DNA of 6,070 nt from Phycisphaerales bacterium (GCA_028288905.1 JAQGHJ010000041.1:1-6070); one strand, 5' to 3'; counted from the first letter of the stretch, positions 1-5,995 are shown. The notes: generated from the sequence alone by a model not told the origin. Made by a program: numbers and translations.

Positions 1-23
1 CGCCCCCGGTGCCCGCCGCACCG

Positions 24-51
24 TGTACCCCGCCCGCCCGACGGGTATACT
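24..51 (+). promoter_or_regulatory. Candidate promoter of the ABC exporter gene
   Basis: TATACT at 46-51 matches the sigma-70 -10 consensus at five of six positions and stands out as AT-rich in very GC-rich DNA. The -35 side is weak: TGTACC at 24-29 has three matches with a 16-bp spacer. Transcription would start near 58, about 46 nt before the ATG at 104. The helicase promoter at 2719-2747 has the same distance pattern, which supports both calls. Confidence 0.4.
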
Positions 52-60
52 GCCCGGCCC

Positions 61-80
61 GCCGCGGACGGACCCGCGGC
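61..80 (+). other. 5'-UTR stem-loop ahead of the ABC exporter
   Basis: GCCGCGG (61-67) and CCGCGGC (74-80) form a perfect 7-bp stem with a 6-nt loop. It lies between the predicted transcription start and the ATG at 104, so it would sit at the very 5' end of the mRNA. It may stabilise the transcript or affect translation, or it may be a chance result of GC richness. Confidence 0.3.
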
Positions 81-103
81 CGGTCGCCGCCCGCCCGCCC
101 CCA

Positions 104-2644
104 ATGACAACCAACGGTCAACCTCACCCCGCCCCGGCGGGACCCGCCGCCGAACCGCCCGCCGCCCCCGATCCTGCCGGCCTGCCCGCCCGGCAGAACG
201 ATCAGGCCCGGTCGGAGCCCAAGCGGGGCACCCGCGACTTCTGGCGGGCGATGGCGTTCGTCTGGCCGTACCGCAGGACGATCGCCGTCTCCGTCGTCTG
301 CGCGTTCTTCGTCGGGCTCGCCATCAGCGGCAGCCTGACGGCGATCACGCCGGTGCTGCGGGTGCTGCTGAGCAAGCAGACGGTCCAGCAGTGGGTCGAC
401 GGGGTGATCGCCGAGCGGCGGCTGGGCGTGCGGCTGCTGGAGGGGACGCCGGAGGCGCAGGTCGCCCAGGTGAAGCCGGACGGCGCCGCCGCCAAGGCCG
501 GGCTGGAGAACGGCGACAGCGTCCTGCTGCCGGCCGACGCCGAGGTGGCCGACCGCCCGGCCATCAGCCAGACCCCCGGCCACACCCCGCGGGCGGCGGC
601 CACCGCGGCCGTGCTGGCCGACCCGGCCGCCACCGTCGCCGTCGTCCGCCGGGAACGCCACGGGCAGATCGTCCCCGTCACGCTCCCGCTCGACCCGGTC
701 CCACCGCACCTCGTCGCCCTCCGCCGGGCGGCGTCGGTCGTGTCGCCCGACCCGGTCTGGGCGCTCGCCCAGATCTTCGTGGCCCTCGGGCTGCTGTCGA
801 CGACCGGCAACGTCCTCAAGTTCTTCCAGGAGTACTTGTCGGACAAGGTGGCTGTGTCGGCCGTCCACGACGTCCGGCGGAAGCTGTACGACCACATCCT
901 GCACGTCCCGATGAGCCACTTCGGCAGGCACGGGACGAGCGACGTGACCAGCCGGCTCGTGCAGGACTCGGCCGCCCTGGAGGTCGGGTTCAAGACCGTG
1001 CTCGGGCAGAGCGTGCAGCAGCCGATCATCTCGGCGATGGCGTTCGGCGTCGCGCTGTACACGAGCTGGAAGCTGACGCTCGTGATCATCGTGTTCGTCC
1101 CGATCATGGGGGCGGTGATTCAGAAGTTCGGGAAAAAGATGCGGCGGACGGCCCGGGCGGCCATGCAGAAGAACTCGGCCATGCTCGGGCAGATCGCCGG
1201 GACGCTGAACGGCGTGCGGGTGGTGAAGTCGGCCGGGGCCGAGCGGTGGGAACGGCGGCGGTACCGCGGGATCATGCGGCAGCTGATGGGCGAGCAGTTC
1301 CGGATGAGCAAGCTGGAGGCGGCCGGCAGCCCGATCATGGAGACGGTCACGCTCGTGGTGGTCGGCACGATCGTGCTGATCGCGACGTACATGGTGACCA
1401 AGAGCCAGACGCTGTCGATCGCCGAGTTCTTCCTCGTGATGGCCTGCCTCGGGACGATCGGGGACAGCATGCGGCGGCTGAACAAGGTGAACGGCGTGCT
1501 CCAGCGGGCGAGCGCGTCGGCCGAGCGGATCTTCGAGGTGATCAACCTGCCGGTCGAGCGCCGCCGCGAGCTGCGGCGGCCCGACGGCCGGGGCGGCCGG
1601 GACGAGGAGGCCCGGGACGCCGCGATAGCCGCTACGGGCACCGTCAACGGCACCGGCGTGAGCAGCCGAACCGGTCACACCACGACTGACGACGGACCAT
1701 TGGCTACTGACCAAGGACCAAGGGCCAAGGACCAAGGACTACGCCAATCCGTCAAGCTCAAGCCGCTGGCCGACGCCGTCCGGTTCGAGCACGTGACGTT
1801 CGCCTACCCCGGCTCGCCGACGCCGGCTCTGGTCGACGTGTCCCTGACGGTCCGCAAGGGCACGTGCGTGGCCGTCGTCGGGCGGAACGGGTCGGGCAAG
1901 ACGACGCTGCTGGCCCTGCTGCCGCGATTCTACGACGTCGACGGCGGGCGGGTGACCGTCGACGGGGTGGACGTCCGGGACGCGACGCTCCGAAGCCTCC
2001 GCGGGCAGATCAGCCTCGTGACGCAGGACTCGGTGATCTTCCCCGGCACGATCGCGGAGAACGTCGCGTACGGCCACCCGCTGGCCGGCCGGCTGCGGGA
2101 CCCGGCCGCGGCGAACGTGCCGACCGTGAAGGCCCTGCGGGCGGCGGTCGAGGACGCGGCCCGGCGGGCGTTCGCCCACGACTTCATCCTCGAGAAGCCG
2201 GCCGGGTACGACACGGTGCTCGACGGGCTCGGCAGCCAGCTGAGCGGCGGGCAGAAGCAGCGGCTGTGCATCGCCCGGGCGATCCTGCGGCGGGCCCCGA
2301 TCCTGATCCTCGACGAGGCGACGAGCCAGGTGGACGCCGAGAGCGAGCACCTGATCCAGCAGGCCGTCGACGGACTGCTGCGGGAGGGCCACGCCGCCGG
2401 CGCCGCAGGGCAGCCGAACGGCGACTGGCAGGCGAACGGCGGCGGGCTGGGCTCGCACACGGGCCCGCCGACCGTGTTCGTGATCGCCCACCGGTTCGCG
2501 ACGATCCGGTCGGCCGACGTGATCGTGGTCATGGAGCGCGGCCGGGTCGTCGGCCAGGGCGGGCACGAGGAGCTGCTGCGGACCTGCGACGTGTACCGCC
2601 AGCTGTACGAGCGGCAACTGATCGCCGCGCCCGGCGCCGCGTAA
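104..2644 (+). CDS. ABC-type exporter, fused TMD-NBD (MsbA-like), with a PDZ-like domain in its first outer loop
   Basis: This 846-residue protein is an inner-membrane type-I ABC exporter half-transporter, probably working as a homodimer that uses ATP to export or flip a hydrophobic substrate such as a lipid or peptide. The substrate cannot be read from sequence. A Pro/Ala-rich N-terminus (about 1-50) precedes TM1 (about 57-80). Residues 107-196 resemble a PDZ domain (LGVRLL, then PDGAAAKAGLENGDSVLL, then VAVVRRERHGQIVPVTL) and should lie outside the cytoplasmic membrane. TM2 is near 218-238, TM3/4 near 306-345 and TM5/6 near 410-460. A 75-residue linker (485-558) contains a heptamer repeat. 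The NBD is complete: Walker A GRNGSGKTT 593-601, Q-loop Q641, signature LSGGQ 713-717, Walker B ILILDE ending D737-E738, and H-loop H796. Extra residues occur near 659-690 and 761-789. I chose ATG 104 because an upstream GTG at 23 lies before the -10 box; no clear Shine-Dalgarno precedes 104. It is longer than the usual ~580-620 residues because of these insertions. Confidence 0.93.
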   Translation: MTTNGQPHPAPAGPAAEPPAAPDPAGLPARQNDQARSEPKRGTRDFWRAMAFVWPYRRTIAVSVVCAFFVGLAISGSLTAITPVLRVLLSKQTVQQWVDGVIAERRLGVRLLEGTPEAQVAQVKPDGAAAKAGLENGDSVLLPADAEVADRPAISQTPGHTPRAAATAAVLADPAATVAVVRRERHGQIVPVTLPLDPVPPHLVALRRAASVVSPDPVWALAQIFVALGLLSTTGNVLKFFQEYLSDKVAVSAVHDVRRKLYDHILHVPMSHFGRHGTSDVTSRLVQDSAALEVGFKTVLGQSVQQPIISAMAFGVALYTSWKLTLVIIVFVPIMGAVIQKFGKKMRRTARAAMQKNSAMLGQIAGTLNGVRVVKSAGAERWERRRYRGIMRQLMGEQFRMSKLEAAGSPIMETVTLVVVGTIVLIATYMVTKSQTLSIAEFFLVMACLGTIGDSMRRLNKVNGVLQRASASAERIFEVINLPVERRRELRRPDGRGGRDEEARDAAIAATGTVNGTGVSSRTGHTTTDDGPLATDQGPRAKDQGLRQSVKLKPLADAVRFEHVTFAYPGSPTPALVDVSLTVRKGTCVAVVGRNGSGKTTLLALLPRFYDVDGGRVTVDGVDVRDATLRSLRGQISLVTQDSVIFPGTIAENVAYGHPLAGRLRDPAAANVPTVKALRAAVEDAARRAFAHDFILEKPAGYDTVLDGLGSQLSGGQKQRLCIARAILRRAPILILDEATSQVDAESEHLIQQAVDGLLREGHAAGAAGQPNGDWQANGGGLGSHTGPPTVFVIAHRFATIRSADVIVVMERGRVVGQGGHEELLRTCDVYRQLYERQLIAAPGAA
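1711..1738 (+). repeat. Four tandem 7-bp repeats (CCAAGGA type) inside the exporter gene
   Basis: Four head-to-tail units, CCAAGGA, CCAAGGG, CCAAGGA and CCAAGGA, fill these 28 bases. The preceding bases (about 1692-1710) look like degenerate related units. The array encodes roughly residues 536-545 of the TMD-NBD linker (DQGPRAKDQG) and is less GC-rich than the surrounding gene. Seven is not a multiple of three, so gain or loss of one unit would shift the frame and remove the ATPase domain. Short heptanucleotide tandem repeats are known from cyanobacterial genomes; a link to those is only an analogy. Confidence 0.85.
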
Positions 2645-2652
2645 GCGGCATG

Positions 2653-2675
2653 GGGGTCGCGCTGAGCGCTGTCCC
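2653..2675 (+). terminator. Weak stem-loop after the ABC exporter, possible terminator
   Basis: Starting 8 nt after the TAA stop, GGG (2653-2655) pairs with CCC (2673-2675). Two wobble pairs and one mismatch lead into GCGC-TGA-GCGC (2659-2669). There is no T-tract afterwards, so intrinsic termination is doubtful, but the position and the new promoter downstream fit the end of a transcription unit. Confidence 0.3.
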
Positions 2676-2718
2676 GTAGGACCAAGACCGCAGGGCCGAC
2701 TGTCTATCGGTTTGGTGT

Positions 2719-2747
2719 TTGGCCGCGCCCGGGCCGGCGTCTACAAT
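2719..2747 (+). promoter_or_regulatory. Promoter of the RNA helicase gene
   Basis: TTGGCC at 2719-2724 (four of six to TTGACA) and TACAAT at 2742-2747 (five of six to TATAAT) are separated by exactly 17 bp. Transcription would start near 2754, about 31 nt before the TTG start at 2785. The -35 box overlaps the upstream in-frame TTG at 2719, which argues against that codon as the translation start. Confidence 0.6.
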
Positions 2748-2784
2748 CGGCGGCCGGGCCACCCTGCCGGAGACACCGCACACC

Positions 2785-4509
2785 TTGAGCGACCGAACCG
2801 ACCACCCGCCGCTGCCCGAGGCGTTCGCCGCCCTGGGCGTTCGCAACTCCCTCCTCCGCGGGCTGGCCGAGGCGAAGTTCGTCACGCCGAGCGAGATCCA
2901 AGCGCTGCTGATCCCCCGCGCGCTGGCCGGGGTCGACATACTGGGGCAGGCCCGGACCGGCACCGGCAAGACGGCCGCGTTCGCGATCCCGGTGCTCCAG
3001 CGGGTGGCCCGGGGCGTGCCGACGCAGGCGATCATGCTCGTCCCGACCCGCGAGCTGTGCGTGCAGGTCGAGTCGGAGATCCGCCGGCTCGCCCAGTTCA
3101 CGCCGATCCGGGTGGTGGCCGTGTACGGCGGGCAGCGGATCGTCGCCCAGATGAAGCAGTTGGAGCACGGGCCGGAGATCCTGGTCGGCACCCCGGGCCG
3201 GGTGATCGACCTGCTCGACCGCGGGCTGATCGACTTCGCCAACGTCCGGTTCGTCGTGCTCGACGAGGTCGACCGGATGCTCGACATCGGGTTCCGGGAC
3301 GACATCCGAAACATCCTGTCCCGGGTAAAGGGGATGCGCCGCCGGTTACCCCGCGAGGACGAGGTGGAGGCGGATAGGAGGCGAGCGGGGGTCGAGGAGC
3401 GGGGGGGTGAAGGCACCGGGGAAGACGGGGTGCTGGGGGAGGACCATTCCGCCGCTCGCGGCGTCGCGGACCATCAAGGGGATGACGAACCCGAGCCCGA
3501 AGCCCCGACCGAAGGCGAGCGATTGTCAGACGAGCGATCGCGTGAAGCCTCGGGGACGCAACCTGTCACCGACGAAGACGATTTTGAGCGGGGAGGCGAG
3601 CCCTCAGACTTCGTTGCGTCCGCGGACGCCGACCCGCAGGACGTCCCGTTCGACGACTTCGCCGGGCACCAGACGATCTTCGTCTCGGCCACGATCAGCC
3701 CGGAGATCGAGCGGCTCGGCCGGCGGTACATGCGGGAGCCGGTCGAGAAGCTGATCGCCCCGGGGGCGGACGACAAGCCGACGGTCGAGAAGGTCGCCCA
3801 AGCCTACTTCGCGGTCGAGCCGTGGGACAAGTACCGGCTGCTGCGGGCGCTGCTGGAGCGGGAGCGGCCGGACCTGGCGATCGTGTTCTGCCGGACGAAG
3901 CGGTCGGCCGAGAAGCTGGCCGCCCGGCTGACGGCGGACGGCATCGAGTGCCGGGAGATTCACGGGAACCTGAACCAGAACCAGCGGGACCGGGTGATGC
4001 AGGGGTTCCGCAAGGGCAAGTTCGACGTGCTGGTCGCGACCGACCTAGCCAGCCGCGGCATCGACGTGGCGGACATCAGCCACATCGTGAACTACGACAT
4101 CCCGGACGACCCGGAGGTGTACGTGCACCGGGTCGGCCGGACGGCCCGGATGGGGGCCGCGGGCAAGGCGTACACGTTCGTCAGCCGCGGGCAGGGGGAC
4201 GAACTGAACAAGGTCGAGGCGCTGATCAACATGGTCATCCCGGCCGGTACGCTGGAGGGCTGGGAGCCCCGGCCGCAGCCGGGCGACTGGGTCGAGGGCA
4301 AGCCGGGCGTCGAGCGCCAGGGCGGCTACGGCGGCGGGCCTGGAGGGGGCGGCGACGGGAGGGCCGTCGGCGGACCGGGGGGTGGTCCCGAGGCGGGGTC
4401 CGGCGGATCGTCATCGCCCCCCGGTCCTGCCGCGGCGACGCCGGCCGAGCCGCCCCGAAGGCTCGGCAGCAAGATCCCCCTCGGCCGACGGCACAAGCGG
4501 CTGCGGTAG
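2785..4509 (+). CDS. DEAD-box family ATP-dependent RNA helicase (DEVD variant) with a large internal insertion
   Basis: This 574-residue cytoplasmic protein should unwind or remodel RNA duplexes, as in ribosome assembly or mRNA turnover. All family motifs are present: Q motif with Q39, motif I ARTGTGKT 56-63, Ia PTREL 87-91, Ib TPGR 136-139, II DEVD 160-163, III SAT 301-303, IV IVFCRTK 366-372, V ATDLASRGIDV 418-428, and VI HRVGRTAR 448-455. Motif II reads DEVD instead of DEAD; both acidic residues needed for Mg-ATP hydrolysis are kept. Motifs II and III are normally about 30-35 residues apart but here 140, because an acidic, probably disordered stretch lies at about 183-291. The C-terminus is Gly/Pro-rich and ends in a basic tail (RRLGSKIPLGRRHKRLR), typical of RNA-binding extensions. 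I chose TTG 2785 because it has GGAGA at 2769-2773 and lies downstream of the promoter. The exact subfamily (RhlE-, CsdA- or DbpA-like) is not resolved. Confidence 0.92.
   Translation: MSDRTDHPPLPEAFAALGVRNSLLRGLAEAKFVTPSEIQALLIPRALAGVDILGQARTGTGKTAAFAIPVLQRVARGVPTQAIMLVPTRELCVQVESEIRRLAQFTPIRVVAVYGGQRIVAQMKQLEHGPEILVGTPGRVIDLLDRGLIDFANVRFVVLDEVDRMLDIGFRDDIRNILSRVKGMRRRLPREDEVEADRRRAGVEERGGEGTGEDGVLGEDHSAARGVADHQGDDEPEPEAPTEGERLSDERSREASGTQPVTDEDDFERGGEPSDFVASADADPQDVPFDDFAGHQTIFVSATISPEIERLGRRYMREPVEKLIAPGADDKPTVEKVAQAYFAVEPWDKYRLLRALLERERPDLAIVFCRTKRSAEKLAARLTADGIECREIHGNLNQNQRDRVMQGFRKGKFDVLVATDLASRGIDVADISHIVNYDIPDDPEVYVHRVGRTARMGAAGKAYTFVSRGQGDELNKVEALINMVIPAGTLEGWEPRPQPGDWVEGKPGVERQGGYGGGPGGGGDGRAVGGPGGGPEAGSGGSSSPPGPAAATPAEPPRRLGSKIPLGRRHKRLR
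3328..3657 (+). other. In-frame insertion between helicase motifs II and III
   Basis: These ~330 bases encode about 105-110 residues that the RecA1 fold does not need. The reading returns cleanly to family sequence at HQTIFVSATIS. The segment encodes mainly Glu, Asp, Arg, Gly and Ser with no recognisable domain. Its codon use differs from the rest of the gene: there are AT-ending codons such as GAT, ATT, TTG, TCA and AGG, and G-runs near 3400-3440. It may be an expanded loop or a captured intergenic repeat; the borders are approximate. Confidence 0.6.
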
Positions 4510-4528
4510 CGCGACCAAACGTTGCCGA

Positions 4529-4554
4529 TCTCGCCGAGCGCGGTCGCGGCGAGA
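4529..4554 (+). terminator. Strong stem-loop downstream of the helicase gene, candidate terminator
   Basis: TCTCGCCG (4529-4536) and CGGCGAGA (4547-4554) form a perfect 8-bp stem with a 10-nt loop, beginning 20 nt after the helicase stop. No T-run follows, so it is either a terminator of the T-poor kind or a 3'-end stabilising structure. A dispersed repeat begins only 3 nt later, so the hairpin could also be part of that element. Confidence 0.45.
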
Positions 4555-4557
4555 GTG

Positions 4558-4613
4558 GTCATCCTGAGCGGAGCGAAGGGCCCGGTGAACCCGCCGCTCG
4601 TTCCCTTCGCTTC
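4558..4613 (+). repeat. Dispersed intergenic repeat of the GTCATCCTGAGCG-AGCGAAGG type
   Basis: The left part, GTCATCCTGAGCGGAGCGAA and onward to 4580, matches a well-known short repeat found between genes in many bacterial phyla. When translated it gives spurious HPERSEG, ILSGAKG and PFAPLRMT peptides, all three of which appear here. AGCGAAGGG (4572-4580) pairs perfectly with CCCTTCGCT (4603-4611) across a 22-nt loop, and one wobble plus one pair extend it. The right arm then diverges from what a full palindrome would need, so this looks like a decayed copy. It is noncoding. Confidence 0.7.
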
Positions 4614-4679
4614 CCACCCCTGTTTGCCTTCCATCAGCTCGCCCAGCGTTCGCGGCCACACCACCCGGCTCGTTTCGCC

Positions 4680-4708
4680 TTGCATTCCACCCGCCCGTTC
4701 CCCACAAT
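4680..4708 (+). promoter_or_regulatory. Possible promoter for the asd leader
   Basis: CACAAT at 4703-4708 matches the -10 consensus at four of six positions and resembles the TACAAT used by the helicase gene. TTGCAT at 4680-4685 gives three matches with a 17-bp spacer. Transcription would start near 4715, giving a leader of about 280 nt before asd. The match is modest, but it is the best one I saw in the 484-nt gap. Confidence 0.3.
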
Positions 4709-4766
4709 TGCTCCCCCGGCCGCCGGTGAGGCGATCCGGACAGCCACGGTCCCGCGAGCCGCACCG

Positions 4767-4823
4767 ATGCCGTTCACCCCGACGACGACGAAAACCGGCA
4801 AGGCCACCACGACGACGCGCTGA
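4767..4823 (+). CDS. Possible 18-residue threonine-rich leader peptide upstream of asd
   Basis: ATG at 4767 opens a frame encoding MPFTPTTTKTGKATTTTR before TGA at 4821-4823. Nine of eighteen residues are threonine (positions 4, 6-8, 10, 14-17) and two are lysine, both end products of the pathway that Asd feeds. This composition resembles E. coli ThrL, the attenuator peptide of the thr operon. Codons 9-13 lie in the left arm of a perfect 12-bp inverted repeat (4792-4803 with 4843-4854), and 170 nt with further hairpins separate the stop from asd. Against it, no good Shine-Dalgarno precedes the ATG and ACG/GAC triplet repeats in GC-rich DNA can produce threonine runs by chance. The coding call is tentative. 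Confidence 0.3.
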   Translation: MPFTPTTTKTGKATTTTR

Positions 4824-4854
4824 GCGCGCCCGACGTCCGTGTCCTTGCCGGTTT
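4792..4854 (+). promoter_or_regulatory. Perfect 12-bp inverted repeat forming a nested stem-loop in the asd leader
   Basis: AAACCGGCAAGG (4792-4803) and CCTTGCCGGTTT (4843-4854) pair without mismatch. Inside the 39-nt loop, GACG (4811-4814) can pair with CGTC (4834-4837), and CGCGC-TGA-GCGCG (4816-4828) forms a 5-bp stem around the leader stop codon. If the leader is translated, a ribosome over the threonine codons would mask the left arm. TTGCCGG in the right arm (4845-4851) can alternatively pair with CCGGCgAA (4867-4874) with one bulged base. It could instead be a small palindromic element or a T-poor terminator. Confidence 0.5.
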
Positions 4855-4872
4855 CCCGTCCTCCGTCCGGCG

Positions 4873-4916
4873 AACGAGCAGAGCGAGTGCCTCGCGGGTC
4901 CGTGGCTGTTCTCGTT
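4873..4916 (+). terminator. Stem-loop in the asd leader, possible attenuator terminator
   Basis: AACGAGCAG (4873-4881) pairs with CTGttCTCGTT (4906-4916) with a 2-nt bulge, and GCGAG-TGC-CTCGC (4883-4895) makes an inner 5-bp stem. The descending arm is the most T-rich stretch nearby (TTCTCGTTTA), but there is no true T-tract. In an attenuation model this would be the 3:4 hairpin. It shares only two bases (4873-4874) with the alternative 2:3 pairing, so mutual exclusion is weak. Confidence 0.3.
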
Positions 4917-4933
4917 TACGAGCGCGTCGGCGT

Positions 4934-4965
4934 CCCACCCGTTCGTGGGCCGGCGGCGGCCGCCG
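4934..4965 (+). other. Two palindromes just upstream of asd
   Basis: CCCAC (4934-4938) pairs with GTGGG (4945-4949) across six bases, and CGGCGGCCGCCG (4954-4965) is a perfect 12-base palindrome. They end about 19 nt before the asd Shine-Dalgarno. They might influence translation start or bind a regulator, but such palindromes are also expected in GC-rich sequence. Confidence 0.25.
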
Positions 4966-4993
4966 CGTTTCCCGTACCCCGTTGGAGCGTGCC

Positions 4994-5995
4994 ATGTCCG
5001 TGACCGTCGCCATCGTCGGCGCCACCGGTGCCGTGGGCCAGGAGTTCCTCGCCGTGCTGGCCGAGCGGGACTTCCCGATCAAGTCCCTGAAGCTGCTGGC
5101 GAGCGCCCGCAGCGCGGGCAAGTCGGCCACGTTCCGGGGCAGGGAGATCGTGATCGAGGAGCTGACGAAGGACAGCTTCGCCGGCGTGCAGATCGCCCTG
5201 TTCTCGGCCGGTGGGAGCACGTCGAAGGAGTTCGCCCCGGCCGCCGTGGCCGCCGGCGCGATCGTGGTCGACAACAGCTCGGCGTTCCGGATGAAGGACG
5301 GCATCCCGCTCGTCGTTCCGGAGGTGAACCCGGAGGCGATCCGCAAGCACAGCGGGGTGATCGCCAACCCGAACTGCTCGACGATCATCATGAACGTCGC
5401 CGTTTGGCCGCTGCACAAGGCGAACCGCGTGAAGCGGGCCGTCGTCAGCACGTACCAAGCTGTGAGCGGGGCCGGGGCGTGGGGGCTGTACGAGCTGGAG
5501 GCCCAGCAGCGAGCGTTCGCGGCCGGCCAGCCGATCGTGAAGGAGAAGTTCCCGCACCAGATCTTCAACAACGTGTTCAGCCACAACTCGGCCGTCGCCG
5601 CCAACGGGTACAACGAGGAGGAGAACAAGCTGGTGCAGGAGACGCGGAAGATCTTCAACGACCCGCGGATCATGATCACCGGCACCTGCGTCCGCGTGCC
5701 GATCCCGCGGGCCCATTCCGAGAGCATCAACCTGGAGTTCGAGCGGCCGATCACGCCCGACCAGGTCCGACAGATCTTGTCGAAGGCCCCCGGCGTGAAG
5801 ATCGTCGACGACCCGGCCGCCAACATGTTCCCCATGCCGCTGGACGCCAGCGGCCAGGACTTGGTGCTGGCCGGCAGGATCCGGCAGGACATCAGCCGGG
5901 AGGACGGGCGGGGGATCGACCTGTTCGTCAGTGGGGACCAGATCCGCAAAGGGGCGGCGACGAACGCGGTGCAGATCGCGGAGCTGCTGGTGTGA
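4994..5995 (+). CDS. asd: Aspartate-semialdehyde dehydrogenase
   Basis: This 333-residue cytoplasmic enzyme reduces L-aspartyl-4-phosphate to L-aspartate-4-semialdehyde with NADPH (EC 1.2.1.11). The product is the branch point to lysine and diaminopimelate, threonine, methionine and isoleucine. The N-terminal Rossmann fold carries the nucleotide loop GATGAVG (9-15), followed by the phosphate-binding RSAGK (39-43). The active-site cysteine is C128 in ANPNCSTI, the conserved STYQAVSGAG follows, and the catalytic-site histidine is H241 in RVPIPRAHSES. Length and motif order match the bacterial family closely and no key residue is missing. ATG 4994 is chosen because GGAG at 4984-4987 sits 6 nt upstream; a TTG at 4982 would overlap that site. 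The gene stands alone, with a 484-nt gap upstream that may hold a threonine-responsive leader. No neighbour belongs to the same pathway within the window. Confidence 0.97.
   Translation: MSVTVAIVGATGAVGQEFLAVLAERDFPIKSLKLLASARSAGKSATFRGREIVIEELTKDSFAGVQIALFSAGGSTSKEFAPAAVAAGAIVVDNSSAFRMKDGIPLVVPEVNPEAIRKHSGVIANPNCSTIIMNVAVWPLHKANRVKRAVVSTYQAVSGAGAWGLYELEAQQRAFAAGQPIVKEKFPHQIFNNVFSHNSAVAANGYNEEENKLVQETRKIFNDPRIMITGTCVRVPIPRAHSESINLEFERPITPDQVRQILSKAPGVKIVDDPAANMFPMPLDASGQDLVLAGRIRQDISREDGRGIDLFVSGDQIRKGAATNAVQIAELLV

Noticed and set aside
23..103. GTG start at 23 adding 27 residues to the exporter
   Set aside because: The added residues are Pro/Arg-rich and translated from the -10 region and 5'-UTR hairpin; the codon lies upstream of TATACT at 46-51.
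202..1653. Long antisense readings at 202-1107 and 1120-1653
   Set aside because: They lie wholly opposite the exporter's membrane domain, show Ser/Thr/Arg-rich composition with no family motif, and arise because high-GC codon use leaves few stops on the other strand.
1739..2685. Antisense and shifted-frame readings over the nucleotide-binding domain
   Set aside because: The sense frame has a complete set of ABC motifs; the others have none.
3407..3754. Small + strand reading in the helicase insertion
   Set aside because: It has no recognisable motif and no ribosome binding site stronger than chance, and the helicase frame is open throughout.
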